64,000 nucleotides of DNA from Corydoras sp. C115 (GCA_019802505.1 JAFMOC010000082.1:1595001-1659000), one strand, 5' to 3'. Positions 1-11,374 are shown, counted from the stretch's first letter. Notes: generated by a model from the letters alone, not told the origin. Numbers and translations are program-made.

Positions 1-167
1 CGATTCATCATTGGGCACACCCGTTATATAGGGGCAATTTAGAGCAGCCAATTCACCTTGAATTCATGCCCATCCAGGGGAGAACATTTTGAGAGCTGGG
101 TAGATACATCCAGGAGAGGGTGCTGGGTACACATCAACTCTCACAGACACACACATTATAAAGGGGC
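1..167 (-). mobile_element. Diverged SINE-A-related fragments
   Basis: Two decayed body pieces (1–58 and 64–167) with GGGGCAATTTAGAGCAGCC and CCCATCCAGGGGAGAAC; an older subfamily. Confidence 0.6.
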
Positions 168-170
168 AAT

Positions 171-472
171 TCATTCATTCATCCATTCATTATCTCCCGC
201 TTTATCCTCTATTAGGGTCGCGGTGGGGTTCCCCATGCCCATCCAGGGGAGAACATCTCAGGTGCTGGGCAGAAACACCCAGGACAGGGCACCAATCTAT
301 CGCTGGGCACACACAGACCCACTCTATATGGGGCAATTTGGAGAATTCAATTGACTCTATCCATGTTTTTGGACTGTGAGACGAAACCGGAGAACCTGGA
401 GGAAACCCACGCCGACACGGAGAACATGGAAACTCCACCCAGTTGGGGATTCGAACCGGGAATCCCCAGTGC
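171..472 (-). mobile_element. SINE-A, head-truncated
   Basis: Tail and body to AATCCCCAGTGCTG; it then abuts a plus-oriented copy head to head. Confidence 0.88.
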
Positions 473-690
473 TGTGTGGGTTTCCTTCGGGTTCTCCGGT
501 ATCCTCCCAGTCCAAAAACATGGATCGAGTCAATTGAGTTCTCCAAATTGCCCCATATAGAGTGTGTGTGTGTGAGTGAGTGTGTGCCCAGGGATGGATT
601 GGCGCCCTGTCCTGGGTGTATCTGCCCAGCGCCCGAAACGTTCTCCCCTGGATGGGCATGGGGAACCCAAGCGGAAGATAATGGATGAAT
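473..690 (+). mobile_element. SINE-A, 5'-truncated
   Basis: Starts within the core (TGTGGGTTTCC) and runs to the (ATGA) tail. Confidence 0.85.
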
Positions 691-714
691 AAATGAATGA
701 GATGCTTGTGTCGG

Positions 715-1062
715 GGCGGCACGGTGGCTTAGTGGTTTAGCATGTTCTCCTCTCAGCGCTAGGGATTCCCGGTTCGAATCCCCATCTGGATGGGGTTTCC
801 ATGTTCTCCCCGTGTCCATGTGGGTTTCCTCCGGGTTCTCCGGTTTCCTCTCACAGTCCAAAAACATGGATCAAGGTCAATTGAGTTCTCCAAATTGCCC
901 CATATAGAGCGTGTCTGTGTGAGTGAGTGTGTGCCCAGCGATGGATTGGCGCCCTGTCCTGGGTCTATCTGCCCAGCGCCCAAGACGTTCTCCCCTGGAT
1001 GGGCATGGGGAACCCCACCGCGACCCTAATAGAGGATAAAGCGGAAGATAATGAATGAATGA
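715..1062 (+). mobile_element. SINE-A, full length (reference copy)
   Basis: Typical full element. The tRNA-like head GGCGGCACGGTGGCTTAGTG carries the A box, and GGTTCGAATCC the B box. The conserved core includes GTTTCCTCCGGGTTCTCCGG and CCTCCCACAGTCCAAAAACA. The body includes CCATATAGAG, GATTGGCGCCCTGTCC and GGGCATGGGGAACC, and the tail is GATAAAGCGGAAGATAATGA with (ATGA)n. Head and core resemble the DANA/V-SINE group of fish SINEs, which are Pol III-transcribed and mobilised by LINE machinery. Family naming is by memory, not search. Confidence 0.92.
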
Positions 1063-1601
1063 ACACAAAAAGCAATGCCAATCTCCTCCAATGTTTCTAC
1101 GGCTGCATAAAGCCCAGCGTCCCGAAGAAGGTGCGCAGGAATTCATGTTTATCAGGACGGAGCGCTGCGGCGTTACAGAAAGAGAACCCGGAAGAACAAT
1201 GAGAGAGATTAGTGAAGATTAGAAATGAGAAAGTGAACGGGCGAGAGGGCGAGTGAGAGAGCAGCCCGGGGGGAATTTCTGCAACAGTCAGTGTGCGAAA
1301 AAATGTTGATCTCAAGTCCTCGCTTGTCAAGATGAGATGAGATCTCGTTCACACACTCGGAACCACAACAACAACAAATATAAACGGGAAAATTCCCGTG
1401 TTACACACGTGTTGAGTGCTCATTACCCACAATGCACCACATTCTGCACAGTGCTTTTAACTTCGCATCATCTACAGTAACTTAAATAAATGTGAAAATG
1501 TGGGCTTTGGTTTTTAAGGCGCTTTGCTGCCCTCTGCTGGATACAAAACACACACCAGCCCATTTTCCTTACCTTCGTTTAACTCCTATGCTACATATTC
1601 C

Positions 1602-1955
1602 GGCGGCACGGTGGCTTAGTGGTCGGCACGTTCACCTCTCAGCGCTAGGGATTCCCGGTTCGAATGCCCATCTGGGTGGAGTTTCCATGTTCTCCCCGTG
1701 TCCGCGTGGGTTTCCTCCGGGTTCTCCGGTTTCCTCCCACAGTCCAAAAACATGGATCAAGTCAATTGAGTTCTCCAAAAATTGCCCCATATAGAGTGTG
1801 TCTGTGTGAGTGAGTGTGTGCCCAGTGATAGATTGGCGCCCTGTCCTGGGTGTATCTGCCCAGCGCCCGAAACGTTCTCCCCTGGATGGGCATGGGGAAC
1901 CCCCCCCCCCACGACCCTAATAGAGGGATAAAGCGGAAGATAATGAATGAATGAA
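1602..1955 (+). mobile_element. SINE-A, array unit 1
   Basis: Full copy. The 14-bp TSD ATGCTACATATTCC is at 1588–1601 and again at 2996–3009, after unit 4. Confidence 0.92.
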
Positions 1956-2310
1956 CAGTGGCTTAATGGTTAGCATGTTCTCCTCTCAGCACTGGGGATT
2001 CCCGGTTCGAATCCCCATCTGAGTGGAGTTTCCATGTTCTCCCCGTGTCCGCGTGGGTTTCCTCCGGGTTCTCCGCTTTCCTCCCACAGTCCAAAAACAT
2101 GGATCAGGTCAATTGAGTTCTCCAAATTGCCCCATATAGAGTGTGTATGTCTGAGGGAGTGTGTGCCCAACGATGGATTGGCGCCCTGTCCTGAGTGTAT
2201 CTGCCCAGCGCCCGAGACGTTCTCCCCTGGATGGGCATGGGGAACCCCCCCCACGACCCTAATAGAGGATAAAGCGGGAGATAATGAATGAATGAATGAA
2301 TGAATGAATA
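1955..2310 (+). mobile_element. SINE-A, array unit 2
   Basis: Fused directly to unit 1; lacks the first ten head bases. Confidence 0.9.
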
Positions 2311-2321
2311 TTCACATGCGT

Positions 2322-2670
2322 GGTGGCACGGTGGCTTAGTGGTCAGCATGTTCTCCTCTCAGTGCTAGAGATTCCCGGTTCGCATCCCAATCTGGGTGGA
2401 GTTTCCATGTTCTCCCCGTGTCTGCGTGGGTTTCCTCCGGGTTCTCCGGTTTCCTCCCACAGTCCAAAAACATGGATCAAGTCAATTGAGTTCTCCAAAT
2501 TGCCCCATATAGAGTGTGCCTGTGAGTGAGTGTGTGCCCAGCGATGGATTGGCGCCCTGTCCTGGGTGTATCTGCCCAGCGCCTGAGACGTTCTCCCCTG
2601 GATGGGCATGGGGAACCCCCCCCCCCACGACCCTAATAGAGGATAAAGTGGGAGATAATGAATGAATGAA
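2322..2670 (+). mobile_element. SINE-A, array unit 3
   Basis: Preceded and followed by the spacer ATTCACATGCGTGG. Confidence 0.92.
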
Positions 2671-2683
2671 TATTCACATGCGT

Positions 2684-2997
2684 GGCGGCACGGTGGCTTA
2701 GTGGTTAGCACGTTCACCTCTTAGCACTAGGGATTCCCGGTTCGAATCCCCATCTGGGTGGAGTTTCCATGTTCTCCCCGTGTCCGCGTGGGTTTCCTCC
2801 GGGTTCTCCGGTTTCCTCCCACAGTCCAAAAACATGGATCAAGTCAATTGAGTTCTCCAAATTGCCCCATATAGAGTGTGTTTGTGTGAGTGAGTGTGTG
2901 CCCACTGCCTGAGACGTTCTCCCCTGGATGGGCATGTGGAACCCCCCCCACCGCGACCCTAATAGAGGATAAAGTGGACGATAATGAATGAATGAAT
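2684..2997 (+). mobile_element. SINE-A, array unit 4
   Basis: Carries an internal deletion between GTGTGCCCA and CTGCCTGAGACG. Confidence 0.92.
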
Positions 2998-3256
2998 GCT
3001 ACATATTCCAGTCTGGCACCCACCACAATCTGCTTTGCTATGACAACGAGTAACGCGTGAGGGTCCTCATCCCTCAAACCCCAGCTTCAGCAGATAATCA
3101 GAGAAAACAATCATTTCTATATGAAGATGATTCTTCAGGATAGCGGCGAGCACGAATCTTGAATTTGTCAGCAGAATTTAAAGCACCCGTCTGAGACCCA
3201 GCACCCTGACCCCCTGCACCTGCACCGCCACCGTTTCTGCCGCACGGCCGCGTTAC

Positions 3257-3413
3257 CTGCGAGAGCTTTGATGCGCGACCTCTCGAACATACGAGAGGAG
3301 CTGTTCTCGTTGTCCCACTCCGGCTCGGCGGCCAGCTCCCAGCGGTTGTTGATGTCATTGTACTGCTGCTGGATCTCCACGCTGTCGAAATCTGTGGGCG
3401 AGATGGCGCTCAT
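3257..3413 (-). CDS. sptbn2: Beta-III spectrin, first coding exon (N-terminus)
   Basis: The exon encodes the first 52 residues of a beta-spectrin, the actin- and membrane-skeleton crosslinking partner of alpha-spectrin. Seen: translation from the ATG at 3413 starts MSAISPTDFDSVEIQQQY and ends with the family-typical FERSRIKALA just before the donor (GCA G|GTAACG), so the exon ends in phase 1. The acceptor is a long T tract plus CTCACCAG just upstream of the ATG (A at -3). Known: vertebrate beta-spectrins share the FERSRIKALA stretch ahead of the paired calponin-homology domains, and the SPTDFDS start resembles SPTBN2 more than SPTBN1. The CH-domain exons must lie before base 1. Alternative: another non-erythroid beta-spectrin paralogue. 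The LTBP3 neighbour (both 11q13 in human) favours sptbn2. Confidence 0.88.
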
Positions 3414-3423
3414 GATTCCGGCC
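3414..3423 (-). other. sptbn2: sptbn2 5' UTR part of exon 2 with splice acceptor
   Basis: Ten bases of 5' UTR lie between the acceptor AG (3424–3425 on the plus strand as ct) and the ATG. The polypyrimidine tract is a near-pure T run (about 3431–3443). The acceptor so close to the start codon means a separate upstream non-coding exon is required. Confidence 0.75.
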
Positions 3424-3461
3424 CTGGTGAGAAAAAAAAAAAAGAGGGTTAACAATAAATC

Positions 3462-3867
3462 ATTCATTCATTCATTATCTTACGCTTTATCCTCTATTAA
3501 GGTCGTGGGGGGGTTCCCCATGCCCATTCAGGGGAGAACGTTTCGGGTGCTGGGCAGATACACCCAGGACAGGGCGCCAATCTATCACTGGGTACACACT
3601 CACTCACACAGACACACTCTATATGGGGCAATTTTGGAGAACTCAATTGACTTGATCCATGTTTTTGGACTGTGGGAGGAAACCGGAGAACCTGGAGGAA
3701 ACCCATGTGGACACGGGGAGAACATGGAAACTCCACCCAGATGGGGATTCGAACCGGGAATCCCTAGTGCTGAGAGGAGAACATGCTAAACCACTAAGCC
3801 ACCGTGCTGCTCCATTGAAATCATAACTTTTAAAAGAAAAGGTCAAAATAATTTTTGCCGTGCCGCC
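3462..3867 (-). mobile_element. Chimeric SINE-A with extra 5' segment
   Basis: After the normal head (GCTGCTCC at about 3812) come about 45 extra bases and then a second head start (CCGTGCCGCC, 3858–3867). The TSD AACAATAAATC at 3451–3461 and 3868–3878 encloses the whole composite, lying just upstream of sptbn2 exon 2. Confidence 0.85.
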
Positions 3868-3945
3868 AACAATAAATCGGTATTTGGCTCCTCCTTCCAC
3901 GGTGCGTCATGACTTTTCACATCACGATAACAAAGACATATAAAT

Positions 3946-3998
3946 ATAAATATATATATATATATAATAATAATATATATATATATATATATATATAA
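3946..3998 (+). repeat. (AT)n tract
   Basis: TA repeats with an AATAATAAT interruption. Confidence 0.95.
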
Positions 3999-4012
3999 AA
4001 ACACATTTTTAT

Positions 4013-4143
4013 TTGCGCCCAGCAATGGATTTGCACCCTGTCCTGGGTCTATCTGCCCAGCGCCCGAGACGTTCTCCGCTGGATGGGCATGGGGAACCTC
4101 ACCGCGACCCTAATAGAGGATAAAGCGGGAGATAATGAATAGA
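4013..4143 (+). mobile_element. SINE-A, 5'-truncated
   Basis: 3' part only, from GCGCCCAGCAATGG, directly after an (AT)n tract. Confidence 0.85.
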
Positions 4144-4786
4144 CGGATGGATTATTTGCAGTCTGTTATGTGCTAAAGTGGCAGAATAGAGATGTTTCTC
4201 TTTTTTTGGTTTGTTTAACGTTATTTTAGACCATCTTGATGCATTGGTGTCCCACATTGTCCCACACAATCATAGTCTTTGTCCCACATCTGGTGAATTG
4301 GAATTTGGTCACCCTACCATCATCCAGCATTCTGTATCTGAAACTCTGAGATCATGTCACAGAATGCGAGAACTCGGTGGGAAAAGCAAGAGGAACGATA
4401 TGAGCTCATTAATATTTTAACACTGAGCTTCAAAAGAACTCAGGAGACGTTCTATCGCTCAACCACACACACACACACACACTTAGTATCTCAATACATA
4501 TAACTGTGTACTCAAGAACACAAAGCAGTATGTTATTAAGCTTACACACACACACACACACACACACATTAATAACTCTATATATCTGGTACAGTAAGCA
4601 GGATATCGATCAGCCGTCATCATCTGCATTCTCTCTAAAGCTCTTATTCCTAAAGTGGGGTCAGTGAGTTGACCCCCCGGTTTTGATACACACCTCAGAT
4701 AAACATCTCACTGCTCCTCGGGAATATCTGCCGAGTCAGCTAATTATGACAAACTAAATGAAAACGATTTTCTCTCTTATAATTAT

Positions 4787-5139
4787 TCATTCATTCATTC
4801 ATTATCTCCCGCTTTATCCTCTACTAGGGTCGCGGGTGGGGTTCCCCATGCCCATCCAGGGGAGAGCGTCTCGGGCGCTGGGCAGATAGACCCAGGACAG
4901 GGCGCCAATCCATCGCTGGGTACACACTCACTCACACAGACACACTCTATATGGGGCAATTTAGAGAACTCAATTAACTTGATCCATGTTTATGGACTGT
5001 GGGAGGAAAGCGGAGAACCCGGAGGAAACCCACGCGGACACGGGGAGAACATGGAAACTCCACCCAGATGGGGATTCGAGCCGGGAATCCCTAGCGCTGA
5101 GAGGAGAACGTGCTAAACCACTAAGGCACCGTGCCGCCC
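4787..5139 (-). mobile_element. SINE-A, full length
   Basis: Complete copy with (ATTC)n tail at the left and GCCGCC head at the right. Confidence 0.92.
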
Positions 5140-5734
5140 TCTATTATAATAATAACACATTTTATTTATAGAGCGCTTTTAGGGACCTCAAAGCCATTTT
5201 ACAATTTATCATTAGAAGAAACACAAAACTGAACTAAAGAACTGCTCAGATCAGGGGACTCCACTTACCACACAGACGTAGACTCTAGATTCACAACTAC
5301 AGACGACTGTAGTCCGTCTGTGCTCTCCATTTCTGTTAGTCCCCCCGTTTGTTCTCGGTCTCTAGTCTCGATTGGTCAGGACTATCACAGAACAGGTAGA
5401 CGAATAGTTTACGGATATTCGTTCGATCCAAAATCTTCTTAAAATAACAACGTTAAAGCAAATAAAGCAAAATATCATCTACAGACGAAGCAGGCGTGTG
5501 ACTGGTGTACACAGAGCTACTCAATTAAACCAATGGAATCCTAAAGAGTTCTAATACGTCTGTAGTCATAGTGACCATGTTAGAAAGAACTTTTTTGGAA
5601 CTTTGTGCCATTGTGTTTGTGTGTGTGTGTGTGTGTCATAAAGACAATAAAGGACAGGGTGAGTGTACACTGGTGGTCATATACTTATGACTTTTGGAGA
5701 TTTTATAAGGGGGTATGTGAAGCAGATAATCCAT

Positions 5735-5935
5735 TACATTTACATTATATTTGGTCATTTATTGGACGCTTTTATCCAAAGCGACTTACAAGGTGAGCAC
5801 AGGGTTCATCACAACATCCCTGGACCCCTGGTTAAGGGTCTTGCTCAAGGACCCACATTGGTAACTTCACTGGACCTGGGATTTGAACCCCCAACCTTCA
5901 GATTGAGAGCCCACTGAGCTATCCCACTGAGACAT
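5735..5935 (-). mobile_element. SINE-B
   Basis: A second tRNA-derived SINE. The head at the right (GCTCAGTGGG type A box, GGTTCAAATCCC B box on minus) and body GGGTCCTTGAGCAAGACCC end in a tail with TCGCTTTGGATAAAAGCGTC and ATTTACATT on this strand, as in L2-like LINEs nearby. Confidence 0.85.
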
Positions 5936-6377
5936 GGACTCAGATGTGTCTCAGATGTGTCCGACACATTAAATCCTGCCGTCTCAGGACCCAGGTGCAT
6001 TGTGGGATTAGCTCCAGAAAGATTTTTTTTTAAAAGGGCCCTCGGGGTTGACACACACCAGCCGACGAGCGTCCATCAGTTACCGTCAGGACGTTGATGA
6101 GCGGTTTTTTTGCGGCACGGTGCATGCATTTTTTTAAACTGCCAGTTGTGTATCAGAGATGCACCGAATATTCAGCAACCGAAATACCCAGAACATGACA
6201 AACACACAGTTTAAATGTGAACGACATATTTAATAAGGCTGGTATTTATTTTTTCAGCTTGTAATAAATTATTTTATAATTCAAGCTTAAATTCAGTGAA
6301 CAAAACATTACAGCGAGACACAGAGACAGTGGACACAGGGGCATGCTGGGGAAATATGTGGGATGGTTGGTGTGCAG

Positions 6378-6590
6378 ATTTTGCCCATGCGAAAAGAATG
6401 TTTTGGGTGTAGGGCAGATACACCCAAGACAGGGCGCCAATTCATCACTTGACACACACACACACAACACAGGAGGAAACCCACACTGACTCAGAGAGAA
6501 CACGGAAGCCTCGTCTCTCAGAATTCCCATTCTCAGAATTCTCAGCACTGAGAGGAGAACATGCAAACCACTATGCCACTGTGTCACCCA
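6378..6590 (-). mobile_element. SINE-A-related, strongly diverged
   Basis: Contains CAGATACACCCAAGACAGGG and ACTGAGAGGAGAACATGC with many substitutions and deletions. Confidence 0.65.
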
Positions 6591-6702
6591 TAACCTTATT
6601 TAAAAATGTTTAAGACCTCGTATGCTGATGAGTCTTTCTTTTTTGCCGACTGAGAGTAAATTAAACACGTTTTAAAACCGATCCAAAGAAAAATCCCCTG
6701 AA

Positions 6703-6951
6703 ATCCATCCATTATCATCCGCTTTATCCTCTACTTGGGTCGCTGGGGGGCACACACTCTATATAGGGCAATTTGGAGAACTCAATTGACTTGATCCATG
6801 TTTTTGGACTGGGGGAGGAAACCGGAGAACCTGGAGGAAACCCACGCGGACACGGGGAGAACATGGAAACTCCACCCAGATTGGGATTCGAACCGGGAAT
6901 CCCTAGCGCTGAGAGGAGAACATGCTAAACCACTAAGCCACCGTGCCGCTC
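6703..6951 (-). mobile_element. SINE-A, internally deleted
   Basis: Body deleted between the tail and CACACACTCTATATAGGG. Its right flank CATTGAAATCATAACTTTTA matches the extra segment of the chimeric copy at 3812. Confidence 0.85.
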
Positions 6952-7029
6952 CATTGAAATCATAACTTTTAAAAAAAAAAAATAATTTCCTGATGCAACA
7001 TGAGTCCAGATGGTGCAGGAAGTAATGAC

Positions 7030-7050
7030 GGGGGGGGGGGGGGGGGGGGG
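7030..7050 (+). repeat. Poly-G tract
   Basis: About 21 consecutive G outside a SINE. Confidence 0.95.
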
Positions 7051-7284
7051 CACTGACTGACTGACCCCGCTCCTGACCGGATGACATCAGAGAGCTAAAG
7101 GTCATTCAGGTCACGTTGTTAAACACTGTTCAGTAGAAACGGGAGCTTCCTCAGCTGATCTCTCTCTCAATTCATCACTGAGAGTGAGGGAGCACATAGC
7201 AGGGGTACTAATGCCCTCTGTGTAAACATGTGTGTGTGTGTGTGTGTGTGTGTGTCAAAAACAAAACATTATACAACTTTATAA

Positions 7285-7290
<6 letters not shown>

Positions 7291-7344
<54 letters not shown>
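7291..7344 (+). repeat. (AC)n microsatellite
   Basis: Pure (AC)n just before the 15-bp minisatellite; a (GT)n tract lies at 7230–7254. Confidence 0.97.
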
Positions 7345-7348
<4 letters not shown>

Positions 7349-7385
7349 TCCACACAAACACTCACAAACAGTTGTACAGGCTTTA

Positions 7386-10300
7386 ACAGTGTGTTATTAA
7401 ACAGTGTGTTATTAAACAGTGTGTAATTAAACAGTGTGTTATTAAGCAGTGTGTTATTAAGCAGTGTGTTATTAAACAGTGTGTTATTAAACAGTGTGTA
7501 ATTAAACAGTGTGTTATTAAGCAGGGTGTTATTAAGCCGTGTGTTATTAAGCCGTGTGTTATTAAACAGTGTGTTATTAAACAGTGTGTAATTAAACAGT
7601 GTGTTATTAAGCCGTGTGTTATTAAGCCGTGTGTTATTAAGCCGTGTGTTATTAAACAGTGTGTAATTAAACAGTGTGTTATTAAACAGTGTGTAATTAA
7701 ACAGCGTGTTATTAAGCAGCGTGTTATTAAGCAGCGTGTTATTAAGCAGCGTGTTATTAAGCAGCGTGTTATTAAGCAGCGTGTTATTAAGCAGCGTGTT
7801 ATTAAGCAGCGTGTTATTAAGCAGCGTGTTATTAAGCAGCGTGTTATTAAGCAGCGTGTTATTAAGCAGGGTGTTATTAAGCAGGGTGTTATTAAGCAGG
7901 GTGTTATTAAGCAGGGTGTTATTAAACCGTGTGTTATTAAGCAGTGTGTTATTAAGCAGTGTGTTATTAAGCAGCGTGTTATTAAGCAGCGTGTTATTAA
8001 GCAGCGTGTTATTAAGCAGTGTGTTATTAAGCCGTGTGTTATTAAGCATTGTGTTATTAAGCATTGTTATTAAACCGTGTGTTATTAAGCAGTGTGTTAT
8101 TAAGCCGTGTGTTATTAAGCCGTGTGTTATTAAGCCGTGTGTTATTAAGCCGTGTGTTATTAAGCCGTGTGTTATTAAGCCGTGTGTTATTAAACAGTGT
8201 GTTATTAAGCAGTGTGTTATTAAGCAGTGTGTTATTAAGCAGTGTGTTAAACAGTGTGTTATTAAGCAGTGTGTTATTAAACAGTGTGTTATTAAGCAGT
8301 GTGTTATTAAACAGTGTGTTATTAAGCAGTGTGTTATTAAGCAGTGTGTTATTAAACAGTGTGTTGTTAAGCAGTGTGTTATTAAACCGTGTGTTATTAA
8401 GCAGTGTGTTATTAAACCGTGTGTTATTAAGCAGTGTGTTATTAAACCGTGTGTTATTAAGCAGTGTGTTATTAAGCCGTGTGTTATTAAGCCGTGTGTT
8501 ATTAAGCCGTGTGTTATTAAGCCGTGTGTTATTAAGCAGTGTGTTATTAAGCAGTGTGTTATTAAGCAGTGTGTTATTAAGCAGTGTGTTATTAAGCAGT
8601 GTGTTATTAAGCAGTGTGTTATTAAGCAGTGTGTTATTAAACAGTGTGTTATTAAACAGTGTGTTATTAAACAGTGTGTAATTAAACAGTGTGTTATTAA
8701 GCAGTGTGTTATTAAGCAGTGTGTTATTAAACAGTGTGTTATTAAACAGTGTGTAATTAAACAGTGTGTTATTAAGCAGGGTGTTATTAAGCCGTGTGTT
8801 ATTAAGCCGTGTGTAATTAAACAGTGTGTTATTAAACAGTGTGTTATTAAGCCGTGTGTTATTAAGCAGTGTGTTATTAAACAGTGTGTAATTAAACAGT
8901 GTGTTATTAAACAGTGTGTAATTAAACAGCGTGTTATTAAGCAGCGTGTTATTAAGCAGCGTGTTATTAAGCAGCGTGTTATTAAGCAGCGTGTTATTAA
9001 GCAGCGTGTTATTAAGCAGCGTGTTATTAAGCAGCGTGTTATTAAGCCGTGTGTTATTAAGCCGTGTGTTATTAAGCCGTGTGTTATTAAGCCGTGTGTT
9101 ATTAAGCCGTGTGTTATTAAGCCGGGTGTTATTAAGCAGGGTGTTATTAAGCAGGGTGTTATTAAGCAGGGTGTTATTAAGCAGTGTGTTATTAAGCAGT
9201 GTGTTATTAAGCAGTGTGTTATTAAGCAGTGTGTTATTAAGCAGTGTGTTATTAAGCAGTGTGTTATTAAGCAGTGTGTTATTAAGCAGTGTGTTATTAA
9301 GCCGTGTGTTATTAAGCCGTGTGTTATTAAGCCGTGTGTTATTAAGCCGTGTGTTATTAAGCCGTGTGTTATTAAGCAGTGTGTTATTAAGCCGTGTGTT
9401 ATTAAGCCGTGTGTTATTAAACAGTGTGTTATTAAGCAGTGTGTTATTAAGCAGTGTGTATTAAACAGTGTGTTATTAAGCAGTGTGTTATTAAGCAGTG
9501 TGTTATTAAACAGTGTGTTATTAAACAGTGTGTTATTAAGCAGTGTGTTATTAAACAGTGTGTTATTAAACAGTGTGTTATTAAGCAGTGTGTTATTAAA
9601 CAGTGTGTTGTTAAGCAGTGTGTTATTAAGCAGTGTGTTATTAAGCAGTGTGTTATTAAACAGTGTGTTATTAAGCAGTGTGTTATTAAACAGTGTGTTA
9701 TTAAACAGTGTGTTGTTAAGCAGTGTGTTATTAAGCAGTGTGTTATTAAGCAGTGTGTTATTAAGCAGTGTGTTATTAAGCAGTGTGTTATTAAGCCGTG
9801 TGTTATTAAGCAGTGGTGTGTTAAGCAGTGTGTTATTAAGCAGTGTGTTATTAAGCCGTGTGTTATTAGTGTGTTTATTAAAGCAGTGTGTTATTAAGCA
9901 GTGTGTTATTAAGCAGTGTGTTATTAAGCAGTGTGTTATTAAGCAGTGTGTTATTAAGCAGTGTGTTATTAAGCAGTGTGTTATTAAGCAGTGTGTTATT
10001 AAGCAGTGTGTTATTAAACAGTGTGTTATTAAACAGTGTGTTATTAAACAGTGTGTTATTAAGCAGTGTGTTATTAAGCAGTGTGTTATTAAGCATTGTG
10101 TTATTAAGCCGTGTGTTATTAAGCAGTGTGTTATTAAGCAGTGTGTTATTAAGCAGTGTGTTATTAAGCAGTGTGTTATTAAGCAGTGTGTTATTAAGCA
10201 GTGTGTTATTAAGCAGTGTGTTATTAAACCGTGTGTTATTAAGCAGTGTGTTATTAAGCCGTGTGTTATTAAGCCGTGTGTTATTAAGCAGTGTGTTATT

Positions 10301-10506
10301 AAACAGTGTGTTATTAAGCAGTGTGTTATTAAGCAGTGTGTTATTAAGTAGGGTGTTATTAAGCAGGGTGTTATTAAGCAGTGTGTTATTAAACAGTGTG
10401 TTATTAAACAGTGTGTTATTAAGCAGTGTGTTATTAAGCAGTGTGTTATTAAGCAGTGTGTTATTAAGCAGTGTGTTATTAAGCAGTGTGTTATTAAGCA
10501 GTGTGT
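7386..10506 (+). repeat. 15-bp minisatellite, about 208 units
   Basis: Near-perfect tandem repeat of GCAGTGTGTTATTAA. Variants occur in runs: first base A or G, GCC for GCA, GTG/GCG/GGG, GTAATTAA. Blocks of like variants recur about 1.23–1.26 kb apart (7501 and 8756; 7696 and 8921), a higher-order duplication. Rare indels at about 8066, 8248, 9458, 9812 and 9870 shift frame. Because 15 is divisible by three, several frames stay open for hundreds of codons on both strands; these are not genes. Confidence 0.97.
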
Positions 10507-10664
10507 GCATGTTAACGAGAGATGTAATCAGTGAGCTGATCAATACGTGAATTACTGTGAGCGGAGGGAATCAATACAGACGATCAGTTAATCACAGTTT
10601 CTGTCAAACACACAACACACAGCTCGTCGCCCTCAATAGTGAATAAGAAACTAATGCTGTTTTA

Positions 10665-10668
<4 letters not shown>

Positions 10669-10731
<63 letters not shown>
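10669..10731 (+). repeat. (AC)n microsatellite
   Basis: About 31 pure AC repeats shortly after the minisatellite; another (AC)n at 10834–10868. Confidence 0.97.
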
Positions 10732-10733
<2 letters not shown>

Positions 10734-10829
10734 GCTTTCAGTGTAATTTACACCAAACTGTGAGGTTTTTAATGCTGCTTGTTACAGTGTCAATTTAATG
10801 TGTTATTTTTACACAGTGAGTCACCGGCA

Positions 10830-10873
<44 letters not shown>

Positions 10874-11042
10874 TACAAACAAGCATGTATGGACAGACAC
10901 ACAAGCATACACAAAACACACATACAAACACATAATGTACCCACAAAATTATACTCACCCACACACACACACAATCACACACAATTGCTCTCTGGTTCAT
11001 TCTCTCAGTGCTGATTCCAACAGATCACAACATCTGTACACT

Positions 11043-11374
11043 CATTTATTCATTATCTTCCGCTTTATCCTCTATTAGGGTCGTGGGGGGTTCCCCATGC
11101 CCATCCAGGGGAGAACGTCTCGGGCGCTGGACAGATACACCCAGGACAGGGCGCCAATCTATCGCTGGGCACACACTCACTCACACAGACACGCACACAT
11201 CTCTATACACACTCTATATGGGGCAATTTGGAGAACTCCATTGACTTGAGAACCCGGAGGAAACCCACGCGGACACGGGGAGAACATGGAAACTCCACCC
11301 AGATGGGGATTCGAACCGGGAATCCCTAGCGCTGAGAGGAGAACGTGCCAACCACTAAGCCACCGTGCTGCCCA
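11043..11374 (-). mobile_element. SINE-A, internally deleted
   Basis: Lacks the segment holding CATGTTTTTGGACTG; otherwise complete to GTGCTGCC. Confidence 0.88.

Larger units (their letters stand above)
1..3256 (-). other. sptbn2: sptbn2 intron following the first coding exon (partial)
   Basis: Downstream of the exon donor on the minus strand, so intronic if the gene continues past the left edge. It holds seven SINE-A copies. The stretch 1063–1587 is non-repetitive, with no exon I can support, and includes a GC-moderate block at 1090–1290. Confidence 0.7.
4144..6377. other. Intronic sequence with no gene seen
   Basis: Apart from the SINE-A at 4787 and SINE-B at 5735: (AC)n at 4461 and 4542. 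A common fish repeat piece lies at 5146–5215 (TTTTATTTATAGAGCGCTTT). The rest is unremarkable single-copy-looking sequence. Confidence 0.6.

Noticed and set aside
715..1062. Recurrent short frames such as MFSPCPRGFPPGSPVSSHSPKTW across the window
   Set aside because: They are translations of SINE-A and recur wherever the SINE does.
7706..10351. 881-codon open frame and its 100–260-codon relatives on both strands
   Set aside because: Produced entirely by the 15-bp tandem repeat, whose length is a multiple of three; the translation is a five-residue repeat with no domain.
7386..10506. CRISPR-like or telomere-like repeat array
   Set aside because: Units are contiguous without unique spacers, the unit is not a telomere motif, and the context is a vertebrate intron.
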